From positions 248,001-312,000 of the forward strand of contig JAVTLE010000001.1 of assembly GCA_033439295.1 (NCBI GenBank): a stretch of 64,000 nt of DNA, read 5' to 3'. The notes under the pieces are model-generated. The model saw only the letters and a program-made list of their open reading frames with translations. It ran no database searches and was not told where the DNA came from. Both the position numbers and the translations under genes were made by a program. Shown in pieces: positions 1 through 11,969 of the stretch (position 1 is the stretch's first letter; every line of letters begins with the position of its first letter). The DNA is from Deuterostichococcus epilithicus (lineage: Eukaryota > Chlorophyta > Trebouxiophyceae > Prasiolales > Stichococcaceae).

Positions 1-1164
1 TTGTTCCTCAGGTTGTGCTGACACCACCGCAGCGTCTTGGAGTCACCTTGCAGTACCTAGTGTGCCGCTTTCCGCCTTCATGCTGGTTCAGAACTTCGAC
101 ATTTCTATTGATCATTGGCCCGCGAAATCTACTCATTCAATGGTTCCTAATCTGAAACGTTTGCATCGAGTAATGAGGTAGCAATGATATATACAAGTTT
201 TCTGGCAGGCGAAGGCTGATTGAGATGGCAAGTGGCGCCCCACTCCAGAAATGCCTGGTGAGGGGCAGAGAAACTGCAGAGTAATGAATGGAGGAAATTC
301 TAAACCCATGGCGACTGCTAAAATTCGCTTGGCGGGAGGCTACACCCTGCCGCTGCCACCGCTGCACGACCAATGGTGGCGGCTGGTGTGGCTGCGCCTC
401 TGACTTGGCTGCCGTTCATTGAGGTGCAGGCTAGACAGGCAGAGCAGGTGCCCATGTACACCTGTTGTACCATTCTGCAGCGAGTGAGCGAACGAAAAGT
501 TTGAAACCCTGTCCACACAGACATGGCAGTTTCATTTGCTGCACAAGTTAACACAAAGAAACACATGGCGGACACGCCACCCTGATGCAAAGAATCCGAA
601 AGGGCAGCACGAGTGCTCCCTCAATCCGATGAAAATTCGCTGAAGATCGCTGAAGACCTATCTGAAGCGCTGCAAAACCCGCTGCATTTTGGCGGCTCAA
701 AGAAAGCTGGAAACCGCCGGAGGGGGCCCGACTGGTCGTTCTGGGGGCATTGTCGGAATGTCTATGGGTAGCAGGGCCGTGCTCGCAGCACAGGGCCAGC
801 AGGCGCGCTGCCTCGAACAAAGTCTCTGACTGGCTAGAAATGGGAACACAAGAAGGTGCTGAGGGGGCCGCCCGCCCCCCCTCGAGAAAAATGAAGGGAG
901 AAATGAAAGTCGGGCCGCCACAAGCGCGCCAGTGTGCACGCTAGCGCGCTCGTGCGACAATCAGTGCAACTGTTCAGCCCGTGTGCATCACTGACGTCAG
1001 ACGCCGTAAGCAGCGAGCTGCGCGCCGACAAGGACACGAGCCGGGGAGCCCGCCGCTGCCACTGCATGCCGGAGCCTCAGACGGGCAGCCCAGCATGCTT
1101 TGGTGACGCTCTGCGCCGGCATCCGTCCGCCCTGTGCCCCAACGAGCAGCGGTCCGCGCCCGAC
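1..1164. other. Downstream flank of RLK-1, no gene recognised
   Basis: This stretch lies 3' of the minus-strand kinase gene. The open frames here are short, overlap on both strands and show no recognisable domain or splice-consistent partner. It probably holds the 3' untranslated region of RLK-1 and the edge of a neighbouring gene outside the window. Confidence 0.5.
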
Positions 1165-4100
1165 TCACTCGACGCTGTGCAGCGCGGCGCTGGCGACGGC
1201 CTTGAGCTGCGCCTCGGCCGCAACCGCGTGCGCCGCCGCGTCAGCCGCGGCNCCAAGGGAGCCATCCTTGGGCGGCAGCGCAAGGCCCGCGGCCGCGNCC
1301 TCCAGCGGCGGGCCGCCGCCGCTGCCGGCATGCCCTTGCTCCTCCGCCGCGAGCTCGAATGGCGACGGCTGCGGGCACGGCGCCATGAGGCCAGCGCCTG
1401 CGGCAGTGCATGCACAGGTGTCTGCAGGCTGATGAAGGTGGCGACACTCCCCGGCACCCCTGGCAGACGGCAACCCAATAGCCTACATGCAGGAACACAC
1501 AAGAGAGAGCAAGGCAAGGCAAGCCAATGCGTCCGCAAAGCAGCTGACCAGGGACGCTGCGGGCAAGGGGCCACAATCACCAAGCAGCAGCCCCACACAA
1601 TATGTCACTCCGCAGCGCGCCTACCTGTGGTCGCGGGTGGCGGCGGCCGGCCGTTGCCGGCCACCGGCCGCGGCCGCGGCCCCGCCCCGTGGCCTGTGCC
1701 CTGCTCCGGTGCCGAGGATGCCTTGCGCGGGCCATTCACCGGCTGCTGCTGCTCCTGCTTCTGCTGCTGCTGCCGCCGCATCGCCGGCACGGCGCCTGGC
1801 ACTGGCGCCTCCTCTGATGCGGACTGCAGCCGCGGCGGCGCCTCAGACGAGCGCCGGCGGTCCTGCGAGGAGCGGCCGCCCGCGTAGGAGCGGCGCCGCG
1901 CCTCAAGGCTGTAGCGTATTGTGCCGCCCTGCGCGAGGAGCAGGCAGGCTCTAGCCATCAGATCGCTCGCTTGAATGCAGAGCAACTCAGTGATGCTGCT
2001 GCCAGATGCTCTTGCCGGCGGCGGCGACAGCCGACGCCCGAGTGCATGTGCGCGCGCGAGCGCGCGGCCTGCATGCGTCATGAGAGCAGGCCCCCAGCAG
2101 TCGCAGTGGCTGAGGCGGAGTGGTGCAGGCAGCCGACATGTACTCGTAGCACAGGCCGGCTCAATCAGACAGGGACGAGCGCAGACTCCGAAGCGGGCAG
2201 TGCCGGCAACTCCGGCTTGCACCTGCGACATGCCCTGCGCCATCAGGGGTCGGAACCGGTCCCGTGTTGGCGGCTCCTCTGTGCTGCCCTGTGCCAGGAA
2301 GGCCTCGGAGGGGGACAGCGGCGCGGCTGCGGCCCCATTGCCGCTGCTGTGCCTGCGCGTGAGCTCGCTGCCCCTCGCGGCAGCCGCAGCCTGCAGGCAG
2401 GCCGGCACGATGTCAGAGCCAATGTGGGTCAGACAGTGCACGCCGACTGGCGACTGCCGGCAGCAAGGCCAGGGACTCTGCGAAGGACGCGGCACATCTG
2501 CAAGGCAGTGCCTTGCAGCACTCAAGTGCTTCAGCTGCAATGCGAGCAAGCCTTTGGAGCTCCAACCACACCTGGTACGCAGAGGGCCTGGCAAAAGCAG
2601 CCCCTGGCGCAGCCGCTGCCCCAGGAAAAGTGCCAAGGAACGCGCCTGCGGGTGGAATGCGAAACCGTCGGAGGAGAGGCGCGCCAGCTGGGCGCGATCG
2701 AACGACTGCGATGACAGCCGCTGCTGCGAGGAGCTGCCGCTGGCGGCCCGGGACAGCTCCTCGGCGACGTCCGACAGCGCCTCCGCCTGCGGGCCGGCGG
2801 CGGACGGCGGCCTAGCCTGCTTCCTGCTGCCTGTGGCTTCCAGCTTCCTGCTGCCCCTGCCGGCGGGCGCGCCGCCGCCGCCGGAGCCGGCGGGGGACGG
2901 CGGCGCCGCCGCCGGCGGTGCTGAGACGAGGCTTTCGGCAAACGACAGCTCGCTGCTGACGGCCGAGGCGTGGCTGTCTGCGAGCGGCGCCGCGGCGGGC
3001 GCCGCGCCCTCCTACGGCAGGCCACCGGCCGCCGCCGCCGCCGCAAACGGCGAGCCTGCAGACTCCAGGGGCACGGCCCCCGCAGCGGCGACCTCAGTGC
3101 CCTCGGCGGCCGGCGCGTCGGCGCCCGGCGCCGAACGGGGCGCCGGCGGGGTGCCCGCCCGCAGCGACTCAACCGAGTCGCGCGGCGAGGTGGTTGCGGT
3201 GCTTGCCGCCGCCAAGACCACCGCACCGGCAGAGTCCTGTGAGGGGGTGGCACGCCAGTGTCGGCACACAAGGCCTGTGCCCGGGCTGGATACTGGCAAA
3301 CGCAGTGATGCCCACACCACCACCCTGCATGCCCGTCAACGGCTCGCCGCCCGCAGCTGTGCACAGGGCGGGAGCAGGTGAGGTGGCCCTCTGACACCGC
3401 CCCGGCACCCCTGCACCGCCAGCCCCGACGAGCCTCAGCCGGAGCCCCCAGCCTCACCGGCCACTCGAGCCTCACCTCCAGCTCGGGCGGCGTCCCGGAG
3501 CGGCGGCTGGTGGTGGAGGAGGAGCTGCTAGTCTTGCTGTTCTTGAGCGCTGCCCGGCGGGCGGCGGCGCCGCCGGCGCGGCCCCCCTCCGAGTCCGAGC
3601 TGCTGGACTTCTTCTTCGGCAGCAGGTCCCTGCAGGGGGGGCCGAGGACGACCGGTCACCGTCCGCCGCGCTGGTGCGCTCAAGGCGGCGTCTCAACAGT
3701 CCGCGCATGGCAGCGGCGCCCCTGGGTGCCGGGGGAGGTCCAGGCATGGCAAGCGGAGTGCTGGGCGCAGGGCAAAACCTCGCGTTTTGGCAGCAGCCTG
3801 AGAGCCATAGAGTCCTCAACCTTTCGGCCATGTGCCATGTGAACGGGGAGGATGCGGCGTGTGAGCGATGTGCAAGGCAGGGCGGCACAGCCTGGCTCTG
3901 GCAGCCGCGGCAGCAGAGCGGGGTGTCCAGGCACGCACCGCAGGGAGAAGGAGTTGCTGCGTTTCTGGACCAGTGTCGGCGGCGGCGGCGAGGCGGCGCG
4001 TGCGGCGCAGGCCTTGGCCTGGACGGCCAGCTCCCGGATGAGCTCCTCGCAGGTGGGCCTGCCGACGGGGTGAGGCACAGGTCGCCTCCGGATGTGCCAA

Positions 4101-7100
4101 GACGCATGACAGTGCATGCTTGCCACAGCTGCAGACGGGGGCAGAGGCATTGGCGCCACGGCGGCCGCTGCACCAATGCAACTTCGCCCGTCAGGGTTCA
4201 GGCGCGGTGCGGCGGCCAGGCAGCGCAGCCCCGGCGCCCGCCCCTGGGCTCTTCCACCCACCGGGCAGCACGGCAACAACTTTTCCCCACCTCACCCCAG
4301 CAGGGCAAGACCTAGCCCCCATCTCACCCCCGAAATGCCAGAGACGCACTGACGAGTCGCGCTGAGCAGCACCTGTTGCGCGGGTCGCTGTCCCAGCAGC
4401 GCGTCATCAGGGCGCGGTAGTCTGGCGGCATGTCGTCCGAGATGTCGGGCCTTTGCGCCTGGTGCACCACCGCAAACAGCACCGCCGGCATGGACATGCC
4501 CTGGTACGGCTGCGCGCCGCTGAACAGCTGGCCCATGATGATGCCCAGGCTGTAGACGTCCACCTGCAAACAGCGACAGTCAACAATTGGCAACTGAATG
4601 AAGGTCTGCGGCGGTCTGGCGCACGCACCCAGCTCGTGCACAGGGCTGACACCGAGCACGGAGTTGAAAGGGTTGCATCCTGAGCAGTGACACTCGTGCG
4701 TTGACGCCTTGACAATAAAAGAGAAGAGGCAGCGCGGCAGTGCAGGCGGCACTTGCAGCCAGGAGAAAGCGCCCACCGCTTTGGTGAGTCGCTGGTCACG
4801 CAGCATCTCCGGCGGCATGTAGCTGACCGTTCCCTGCACCGGAGGGTTCGGGGCTGTGTGTTCGCACGGACCAGTGTAGCAGAAGCCCGGCCGCACAGTC
4901 CAGTGCGTTGGGACTGGAGGGAATTGAAGCCGGGTGGCAGGACGGGCAGGTGCCGGAAGTGCATGTCGGGATGCGACCTGCCGTCACATGCCACAGCAAC
5001 AAATGCCGACAGACGGTACAGGATGCACCACAGCCAGGGCGCCACGCACCATGGTGGCGGCGCTGACGTGAGTCTTGTGCTCCGACACCAGGCGGCTGAG
5101 CCCAAAGTCGGCCAGCCTGCGGGACAGGACCAGCAACCCAGATCATGCTGCGGCTGAGGATCAGCAGCCGATGCATGCGCAGGGCTGATGTTACAGCCGC
5201 CGCTGGCTGACGCTGAGTCCTGCGATCACGAGCACTGCCGCCCTCATGCGGGCACGTACAAGCAGAAGGCTGCTGTGCCAGCAGTCACCAGGAGAGCGAA
5301 ACAAGCACAGCAGCAGGGAGCCTCCGCAAGCCCCCTGCTAGGTCAAACTGGCTTCCGAAGGAGGGGCAGCTGCCACGCATGACAGCCTGCGTTCTGCAGT
5401 AGGTGTGGACATGTGGAAATGGATTGGGAACAGAATGTGAGGTCGGCGCGCACTTGCAGAGGAAGCCGCGCGCGTCTGTTGCCGTCGACTTGAGCAGCAC
5501 GTTGGCGGGTTTCAGGTCGCCATGCACGATGCCCACGCTGTGCAGGTAGTGGATGCCGTTTGCGATGTCCAGAAGCGTGCGGTAGATCGATCCCTGTCCA
5601 GCATTGCGGGAGGCGTTTGTAACAAATCCAAGGGGTGTGAGCTTGTGCAGGCAGCCCAAGGCCCCCGAAGGTAGGTGTCTCCTTTCCACCTTCAGGAGCC
5701 CCGCAGCAGCATGCGCACGCACAGCAGCCACGGCCAGAGGCGGGGTGCATGCTCAGTGCTCGCGACAGCAGGACCTCATGGTGACGCCGGGTCACAGATC
5801 AGCCATCTGCCCGCCGGCCGCCGCGCCCACCGGCGTGCCGCGCCCGCGGTGTGCGCAGCCGCCATGGGAACCCTACATTCTGTCCCAGGGTGAAGAGAGA
5901 TCTGGGAGGGAGGGCTTGCGGAAGGGCAGACGCAACAGCCTGCAGGCCTGCAAGCACGCACCAGGTCCAGGCTGGCGTCCGAGCGCTTGTAGAAGCGCCG
6001 CGCCTGGATGGCCTGCTCCAGACTGCCACGGTCCGCATACTCCAGCAGCATCCACGTCTCCACGGTGCCGCCCTGCGTCGCGGTGTGGCGCAAAGACTTA
6101 GAAGTGTGCAGCCGCACGCTGGGATGGGATGCGAAACACCCGCTCGGCCGGCGGCCCAAGCGCCGCCCCCGTCCCCGCCTCTCCAGTGGCACGTGACAGC
6201 CGGGTCTTGGCGGTGCCGCCCTCCGCGGAACCCTGAACCCGGTCGGCGGGACACCGATGACCAGGACAGTGCGGCAGCGCAAACCTGCCATGGCCGGCAG
6301 CCATGCGGCACACAGCAGCGGCATGCTCGAGAGGTGCGTCAAGGGCGGCGCCCATGGCGCATCGGTAGCAGTGCGACGGCCCAGCCGCAGTCCTGCACCT
6401 GCACCTTACATGCCGCAAGCTCACGGCTGCACAGTGATCGGACGACCTGGAAACGCACCCTCGACTGGCTGCTGAAGCCCCCGGAGTTGCTGCCGAGGAC
6501 CTCCAGCGTCACGTTCTCATGGCTGCGCGTATCTGTCGTGGTGGCCGTCGCGTCGCTGCCGCTGCCACGCCGGAAGGACGCCGCCTGGCGGGTGGCGACA
6601 GGGCCATCAAAGCGCCACAAAGGCCACCAGTGAGTCGGATGCATCCACGAAGCGAGTGCAGATGTGCCATGCGCCACACATTCGCACGCCCTGCATCAAG
6701 GCAGGGCTGCAGCCGGGAGTGCCTGGGCATTTGCGGCAGTCACCTGCGGCGCCAGAGGCTCGGCGGCAGCTTGCGGGCCGGGCGCAACTGCCGCTGTCGA
6801 AGATGGGGCCGGAGGCAGCTCCTCAGCCTTTGCGCCTGTGGCAAACGCATATGAGTGTGACATGCAGCGACTTGACGCCCTACATGGTTGACGCCCAGCT
6901 GAGTGCAACTGCATTGCGCCCTCTGTTATGAAGCAGGCGGGCACCCCCAACGGCACGTTCGAGTGATTACTGTGCACACTTGCAGGGTCGCGAGCCGCTG
7001 CAACAGCATTTCATCTAAGTCTGTGTGCAGCTAGCGCCACAGCAGGGTCAGTGGCAGCCATCGGAGGTACCCTGAAGCCACACCCAGTCAACAGCGCGAC

Positions 7101-10100
7101 GCTAGTCCCGCTATATACTGTGGAACGTGGGCATGGCTTGAGGGGTAGGGCGCAGAGGCATGGCCAGCGCGTCAGATGGTAAGGAGGGTTTTGCCGGGGC
7201 AGCTGGCGAAAAGGACACACGAACCCCGTGTCCAGGCTGCCACAGCTGCCGCAGCTGCTACCGCCGCCGCCGCCAGGGCGCGGCCGCCTCGAGCAGGGTG
7301 CACCACGCACAGGCAGTCCAGCAGCAGGCCTCACCGGGCGTCGCCTGGGCGGCGGCGACGTCGGCGTCGGTCAGCTGCTGGCTGGCCGCCGGCTGCGGCT
7401 GGCCTTCCGACGAGGAAGTAGCCGTGCGCTCCGGCCCTGGCGTCCGCACTTGGCATATTTTGTAACAAGCCTGCGCGAGGCAAGTGCAGGGTTGCTGCGA
7501 GCCGTCCCTACAAACGCAAGGCGTGGAGCGGTTGCTGCTTGGGGCACACTTGTGCACTCAGCGCGGGGTCCGCCGGCAGGGAGAGAGAGTTGCGAATGGG
7601 GAGCTGGGGCGCAGGCAGCCTGCCACCAGACAGCGACGTTTCGTGCGCTGCGCTCCAGCCTCGTGGGATGTGCACGAATGGCGGGTCGCGGCACCCACGG
7701 CTGTGGAGGCTGCGGCTGAGCGGCGGCACGCAACATTTGAGCCTCCGCCCGTCAAGGCTGCCGCCATGACTACACCAGGTCGACCCAAGGAACGTCAAGG
7801 GAGTCCGGGGGACAGGGGGTGCAGGGGGGGCGGCCCACCACGACATTGGGGTGGGCAATGGACGCCGACAGGAGCGACTCCCGGGCGCTGTCCTCCTCGG
7901 CGCCGGTGTCCAGCTGCGCCTCCACAACCTTGATGGCCACCAGCACCCCCCGCCAGCGCCCTGCTCGGCAACACACGCTGGGCCTCAATCCACGGGCGCC
8001 AGGGCGTCCAGCTGCGCATCCACGACCTTGGTGGACGGCCATCAGCCCCCGTCTCGCCGGCGACCTTTGCGGCGCGGAATGACCTATGCTTGCGTCTCGG
8101 GTCGGTCCCCTACACCAGGTTTGAGGGATTCGGGCTGGTGCCGGCCGCAGGCGTTCAGCTGCCTGCGCAGTGGAGCCAGCCGAGCCACCCCGAGCCAGAG
8201 TAGCCCCCGTGGCAGCACGGGACCAGCAGCAGCATGGAGTCGATCGGGGAACAGCAGGGTCCGATCGGCGGGAAGCGGCGGCGGCAGTCGCTATGACCTG
8301 CATGGCCGCCGACACGCCGCGCCGTGCCTGCATCGATGGGTCCAGGATGTGCATCGTGAGTCTGCAGCAGGATCGTTTGAGCCGCAGCCACAGCCTTGGT
8401 GCCCGCCGGCAACCCCCTGGGAGCAGCTGCGCGGCGCGGACGCGCCCACCTCCTGGACCCAAGAGGGTGCACGAGCTGGGCCTGAGGGCGAGGCCGGCGG
8501 GCTCGGTAACCACAAAACTTTGCCGCGCCGCGCAGCCTGCCGGAGGCAGCAGGCAGCTGTGTGCCGCGGGTGTCGCCTGCGAGGCTGTCTGGGAGCCCCG
8601 CATGTGGCTGCCCCAACTGAAGGGGCAGCGCAGCTGCGTTCCAAGGCTGCACAAAGTGAAGCAGAACCCCAAGTGCATCCACATGCTGGCGCATGTGCCG
8701 GACGCACGCTGTGGGCCAGCGCAGCGCTGCCGCATGCACGCGCGAATTGCGGGGGGGCCTGCTAGAACCCTAAAACCCTCAACCCTTGCCAGGGCTGCAG
8801 AGGAGGTGCAGCTGCGAGGCGGACCTTTGTATACGGCTCCGTACGACCCGCGGCCGAGGATGGGGCCCACCTCCACGCCTTCCAGGCCGCTTTGCAGCCG
8901 CATCGCCACCAGGTGGGAGTGGTATCCGATTAGGCCACTGTCGCGCTGCAGCCCTGCGCATCCAGTGCGGCAGCAGTGGCAAGTTCGCACGGCAAAACGC
9001 ATGCGGGCATGCACAGAGCCCAGCAGGGGAGGGCAACACGGACGACTGGTGTCAGTCGACCCGAACAGTGCGCGCTACATGCCGGATGCTTTGGTGCGGT
9101 TTCCAGGGCACCCAGCACGGTTACCCTTGCACAGTGAGCCCAGGTGCCACATGCGCAGCGCCAGCACACTGCCCGGTTGGCTGGGAAACGAGAAGGCACA
9201 CAAGCAGGGCGTGAGCGCAACGGCGGCGCTCGGGAAGGCAGGACCTGTGGTGGTCTGCCGGCTGCGCCCGCCACTACTGTTCTGCAGCACGTCGCCGTTG
9301 GGCCCCAGCAGCGGCGCCAGCGCTGACGCATTGCTGCCGTCCGTGCCGCCGCCGGCGCCGGTCGCAGACCCCGGCGGCGTCCAGCCGCTGCCGCCGGCGC
9401 CCGGCGTGCCGCTGCCGGTCGTGCCGGAGGTGCCGGTGCCGGCTGCGCCGCCGTCGCCCTGGCAGCGGCAGCATCGCACAAGCATCGCGCAATGAGACCC
9501 CATGACAGGCTGTGGGTCGGACTGCAGGGCAAATTGCTCTCAGCCAGGAAGCCCGGCATCCCCTCCGCTGCGTCGGCAGAGCCATGTGCAAAACGGTTGC
9601 GGGGCTGGGCATCAGTGCAACACCGTCCTCCTGACATTCTGATGTGCGATTGCGGAGCCCCCAGCACCCTGCACCTGCGCATGCTGTTCAGCAATGCACA
9701 CATGATGGCAGGCGGCTAGCAAAGATAGGTTGCGATGCCGGCAGCTGCCGGCGCCTCGCTGCAGGAGCCGTGCCAGTGACGGTGCCCGTCCGCTCCCACA
9801 CCCTGGGCCATTCCCATTCCACCATTCCACGCTCACCTTGGCAGACTCGACGTCGCGCTGGCTGTTGGTGGCTGAGGACGCACGCGACCGCCAGCGCAGG
9901 GCGAACCCGCAAAGCAGGACGCACAGCGCGACTGCGACGATGAGCGCCAGTCCCAGGCCGAGTATGAGCCCCGCCCACCAGGGGAAGTGGGCGCCGCCTG
10001 CCGCGGGGCAGCGACACAAGTTTGTTGATGCCCAGGACGCAAATGGCTCCCACACCCCACCGCAGTGGCTCAACACAAAATGGATGGTGCAGGTTCGCGT

Positions 10101-11969
10101 GGCGGGGTCATGCGATGCTGTTTCCGCACATGCGACAGGCAAGCTGACCCTACGAGAGGGGAGCCATGGGGCAGAATATGGGGTACATGATGACAAGGGA
10201 CTCAAGGCGGGAACCCCTCACCGCCGCTGCTGTCGGCCGCGCAGATGGCGCTGCTGTCCTGAGAGATGTACTCCACGAACCTGTGTGCATAGTGCAAAAT
10301 CGGCTCTCTCATTGGTGCTCACCCGCCGAGGTTCATCAATTTTGACCTCTCCCGGATCACGCTTCGGTTTGCCAGCACATGGCACGATTTCAGGGCGCCG
10401 TCAGTGCGTGCTGCCGCCAGGTGCAGCACGCTCAAGCACCTCGAACCAGAAGTGGGGATGCAGGCGGCCACGCCAAGCTTGCAGGTCATGCATATGAGGG
10501 CGCCAAAATCTCAAGTCGTGCTAGCTTGAGCTCGAGGCGGCAAGCGCCGCAGGCGCCCGGGCCGAGGCAACAGGAAGCAGCGCGCACCCAGAAACGATCT
10601 GGTTGGACGTCACAGGCAGCTGCGCCGTCTGCCGCCCTGTGATGAGCACCTCCTCCGGGGCCGGCTGCGACACCGCGGCTACGCCCAGGAGCTGCTCCAG
10701 CTGCGCTGCCACCCGCGTCTGGTACTGGCTGCAGTTGTTGTAGTCGTTGGGCACCGGGTACTCCGTCGTCGCATTGACGAATCGGAACTGCGGGCAGGGA
10801 ACGTACCGCATGATTGTGGTGCATCTGCGATACATCTGCACTGGCCACTGAACCCCCGTTTCCTGCGTCATGCAGGGCGCAGGCTGGGGTGTGGCAGGGT
10901 CCGCATGCACGCTGAGCCTGCAGCCGGCCCGAGCACCTTGCTGCCACCTTCTCGTGCCCAGCAGAGCATATGTGAATGCAGAGCAGCGGCCGGTCCACTT
11001 GCAGGTGCATCACGGTTCAGGGCGCATGTTTGGTTTTTTAATAAGAATAAAAAGCTCACCGTGGCGCCGGGCTCGCCAGAGACCGAGGGCCACAGGGCGA
11101 GGGACTGAACCACGTCCTCGCCGGCGGCGTCGCCGGCGTCGGCCGAGGCCAGGTGCGCCAGCAGCATGCCGGAGAACGTCAGCACTGCGCCGGGTCTCAC
11201 CTGCGAGCGCGGGTTGGGAGGGCCCATCTTGCCGCAGTCCCATGGCAGCCAAACGCCGAGCACTGACACCCCTGGCTGCCGTCAGCTGCAAGAAACTGCC
11301 CTGGGAAGCGGTTGCGGACATGGCTTCTGGCGAAGGGCCGGCAAGTTCTCGACTTGCACACGGAGGTGCCTATTTTGCACGGGCACTTGATAGCAAAACA
11401 GTGAACAGCAGCAGCCGGCACGCCTCACCTTGATCAGCGACACCCCAGCGTCAAAGTCCAGCGTCGGGCGTCCTGACATGCTGCTGTTGCCGTCCAGAAC
11501 CGTCACATTGTGGTTGAGCAGCACCGTCGGCTGAAAGTCGCTCGCCTGCAGCTTCACCGGCGCTGCAGGGGCAGACACGCAGGCGCTCAGAGCTCGCCCA
11601 GACACATGCTCAGGGCGCCTGCGCCATCCGGCCTGCACCGCAGTGGCCTGCACCGCAGTGCCTGAGCCAGGGAAACTGTAGACACGGCAGGGCAAACGCA
11701 GTCAGGTTGCTCTCAATGGTGCCGCTGCATACGGTCTGACAGCATGCGCATGCATGAGCGAGCTCACATTCAATAATGATGGTGTGGATGTTGGCATCGG
11801 CCAGTGCCTGGGCGAAGCCCTCGCTGGTCAGCACCAGCGTGCTGTTGGTCAGGTTAACGCTGACGAGCTGTGCTGCGACGCTGCCGCCGCCGCCGCCTGG
11901 CGGGCTGCCAGCAAGGCACGCCAGCGCCGCCAGAAGCAGCCATGATTGCCGCAAGGAGCAGGCCGTCAT
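1165..11969 (-). CDS. Receptor-like Ser/Thr protein kinase (RLK-1), TKL-like, non-RD
   Basis: Type I membrane receptor kinase. The start at 11969 begins a signal peptide (SWLLLAALACLAG). An N-glycosylatable, beta-rich ectodomain follows, then a transmembrane helix (exon 9837-9997, FPWWAGLILGLGLALIV) and a Gly-rich juxtamembrane exon (9245-9458). Kinase exons in coding order: 8825-8953 (GRGSYGAVYK loop), 7839-7960 (VAIKVV lysine), 7335-7470, 6744-6835, 6447-6584, 5962-6072 (MLLEYADRGSLEQ), 5454-5593 (HGDLKPANVLL), 5050-5116 (DFG), 4777-4833 (YMPPE), 4373-4563 and 3939-4058 (RPTCEELIREL). Ectodomain exons: 11768-11969, 11429-11562, 11060-11198, 10588-10862, 10323-10439, 10222-10280. The Ser/Ala/Gly-rich C-terminal tail (3476-3629, 3236 to about 1630, then 1165-1397) is less certain: it holds an in-frame TAG at 3012-3014 and ambiguous bases at 1252 and 1298. 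HGD replaces HRD, so it is non-RD. Paralogue of RLK-2. Ligand unknown. Confidence 0.82.

Noticed and set aside
1252-1298. Two ambiguous bases as a possible polymorphic site
   Set aside because: Single N calls at 1252 and 1298 most likely reflect assembly uncertainty; nothing biological can be concluded.
934-1887. Plus-strand ORF of 317 codons at the window start
   Set aside because: Its composition is Arg/Ala-rich as expected for antisense GC-rich coding sequence, and it overlaps the RLK-1 C-terminal exons.
8170-9495. Long plus-strand ORF of 441 codons
   Set aside because: It runs antisense through RLK-1 exons and introns with no domain; the kinase reading on the minus strand is unambiguous.
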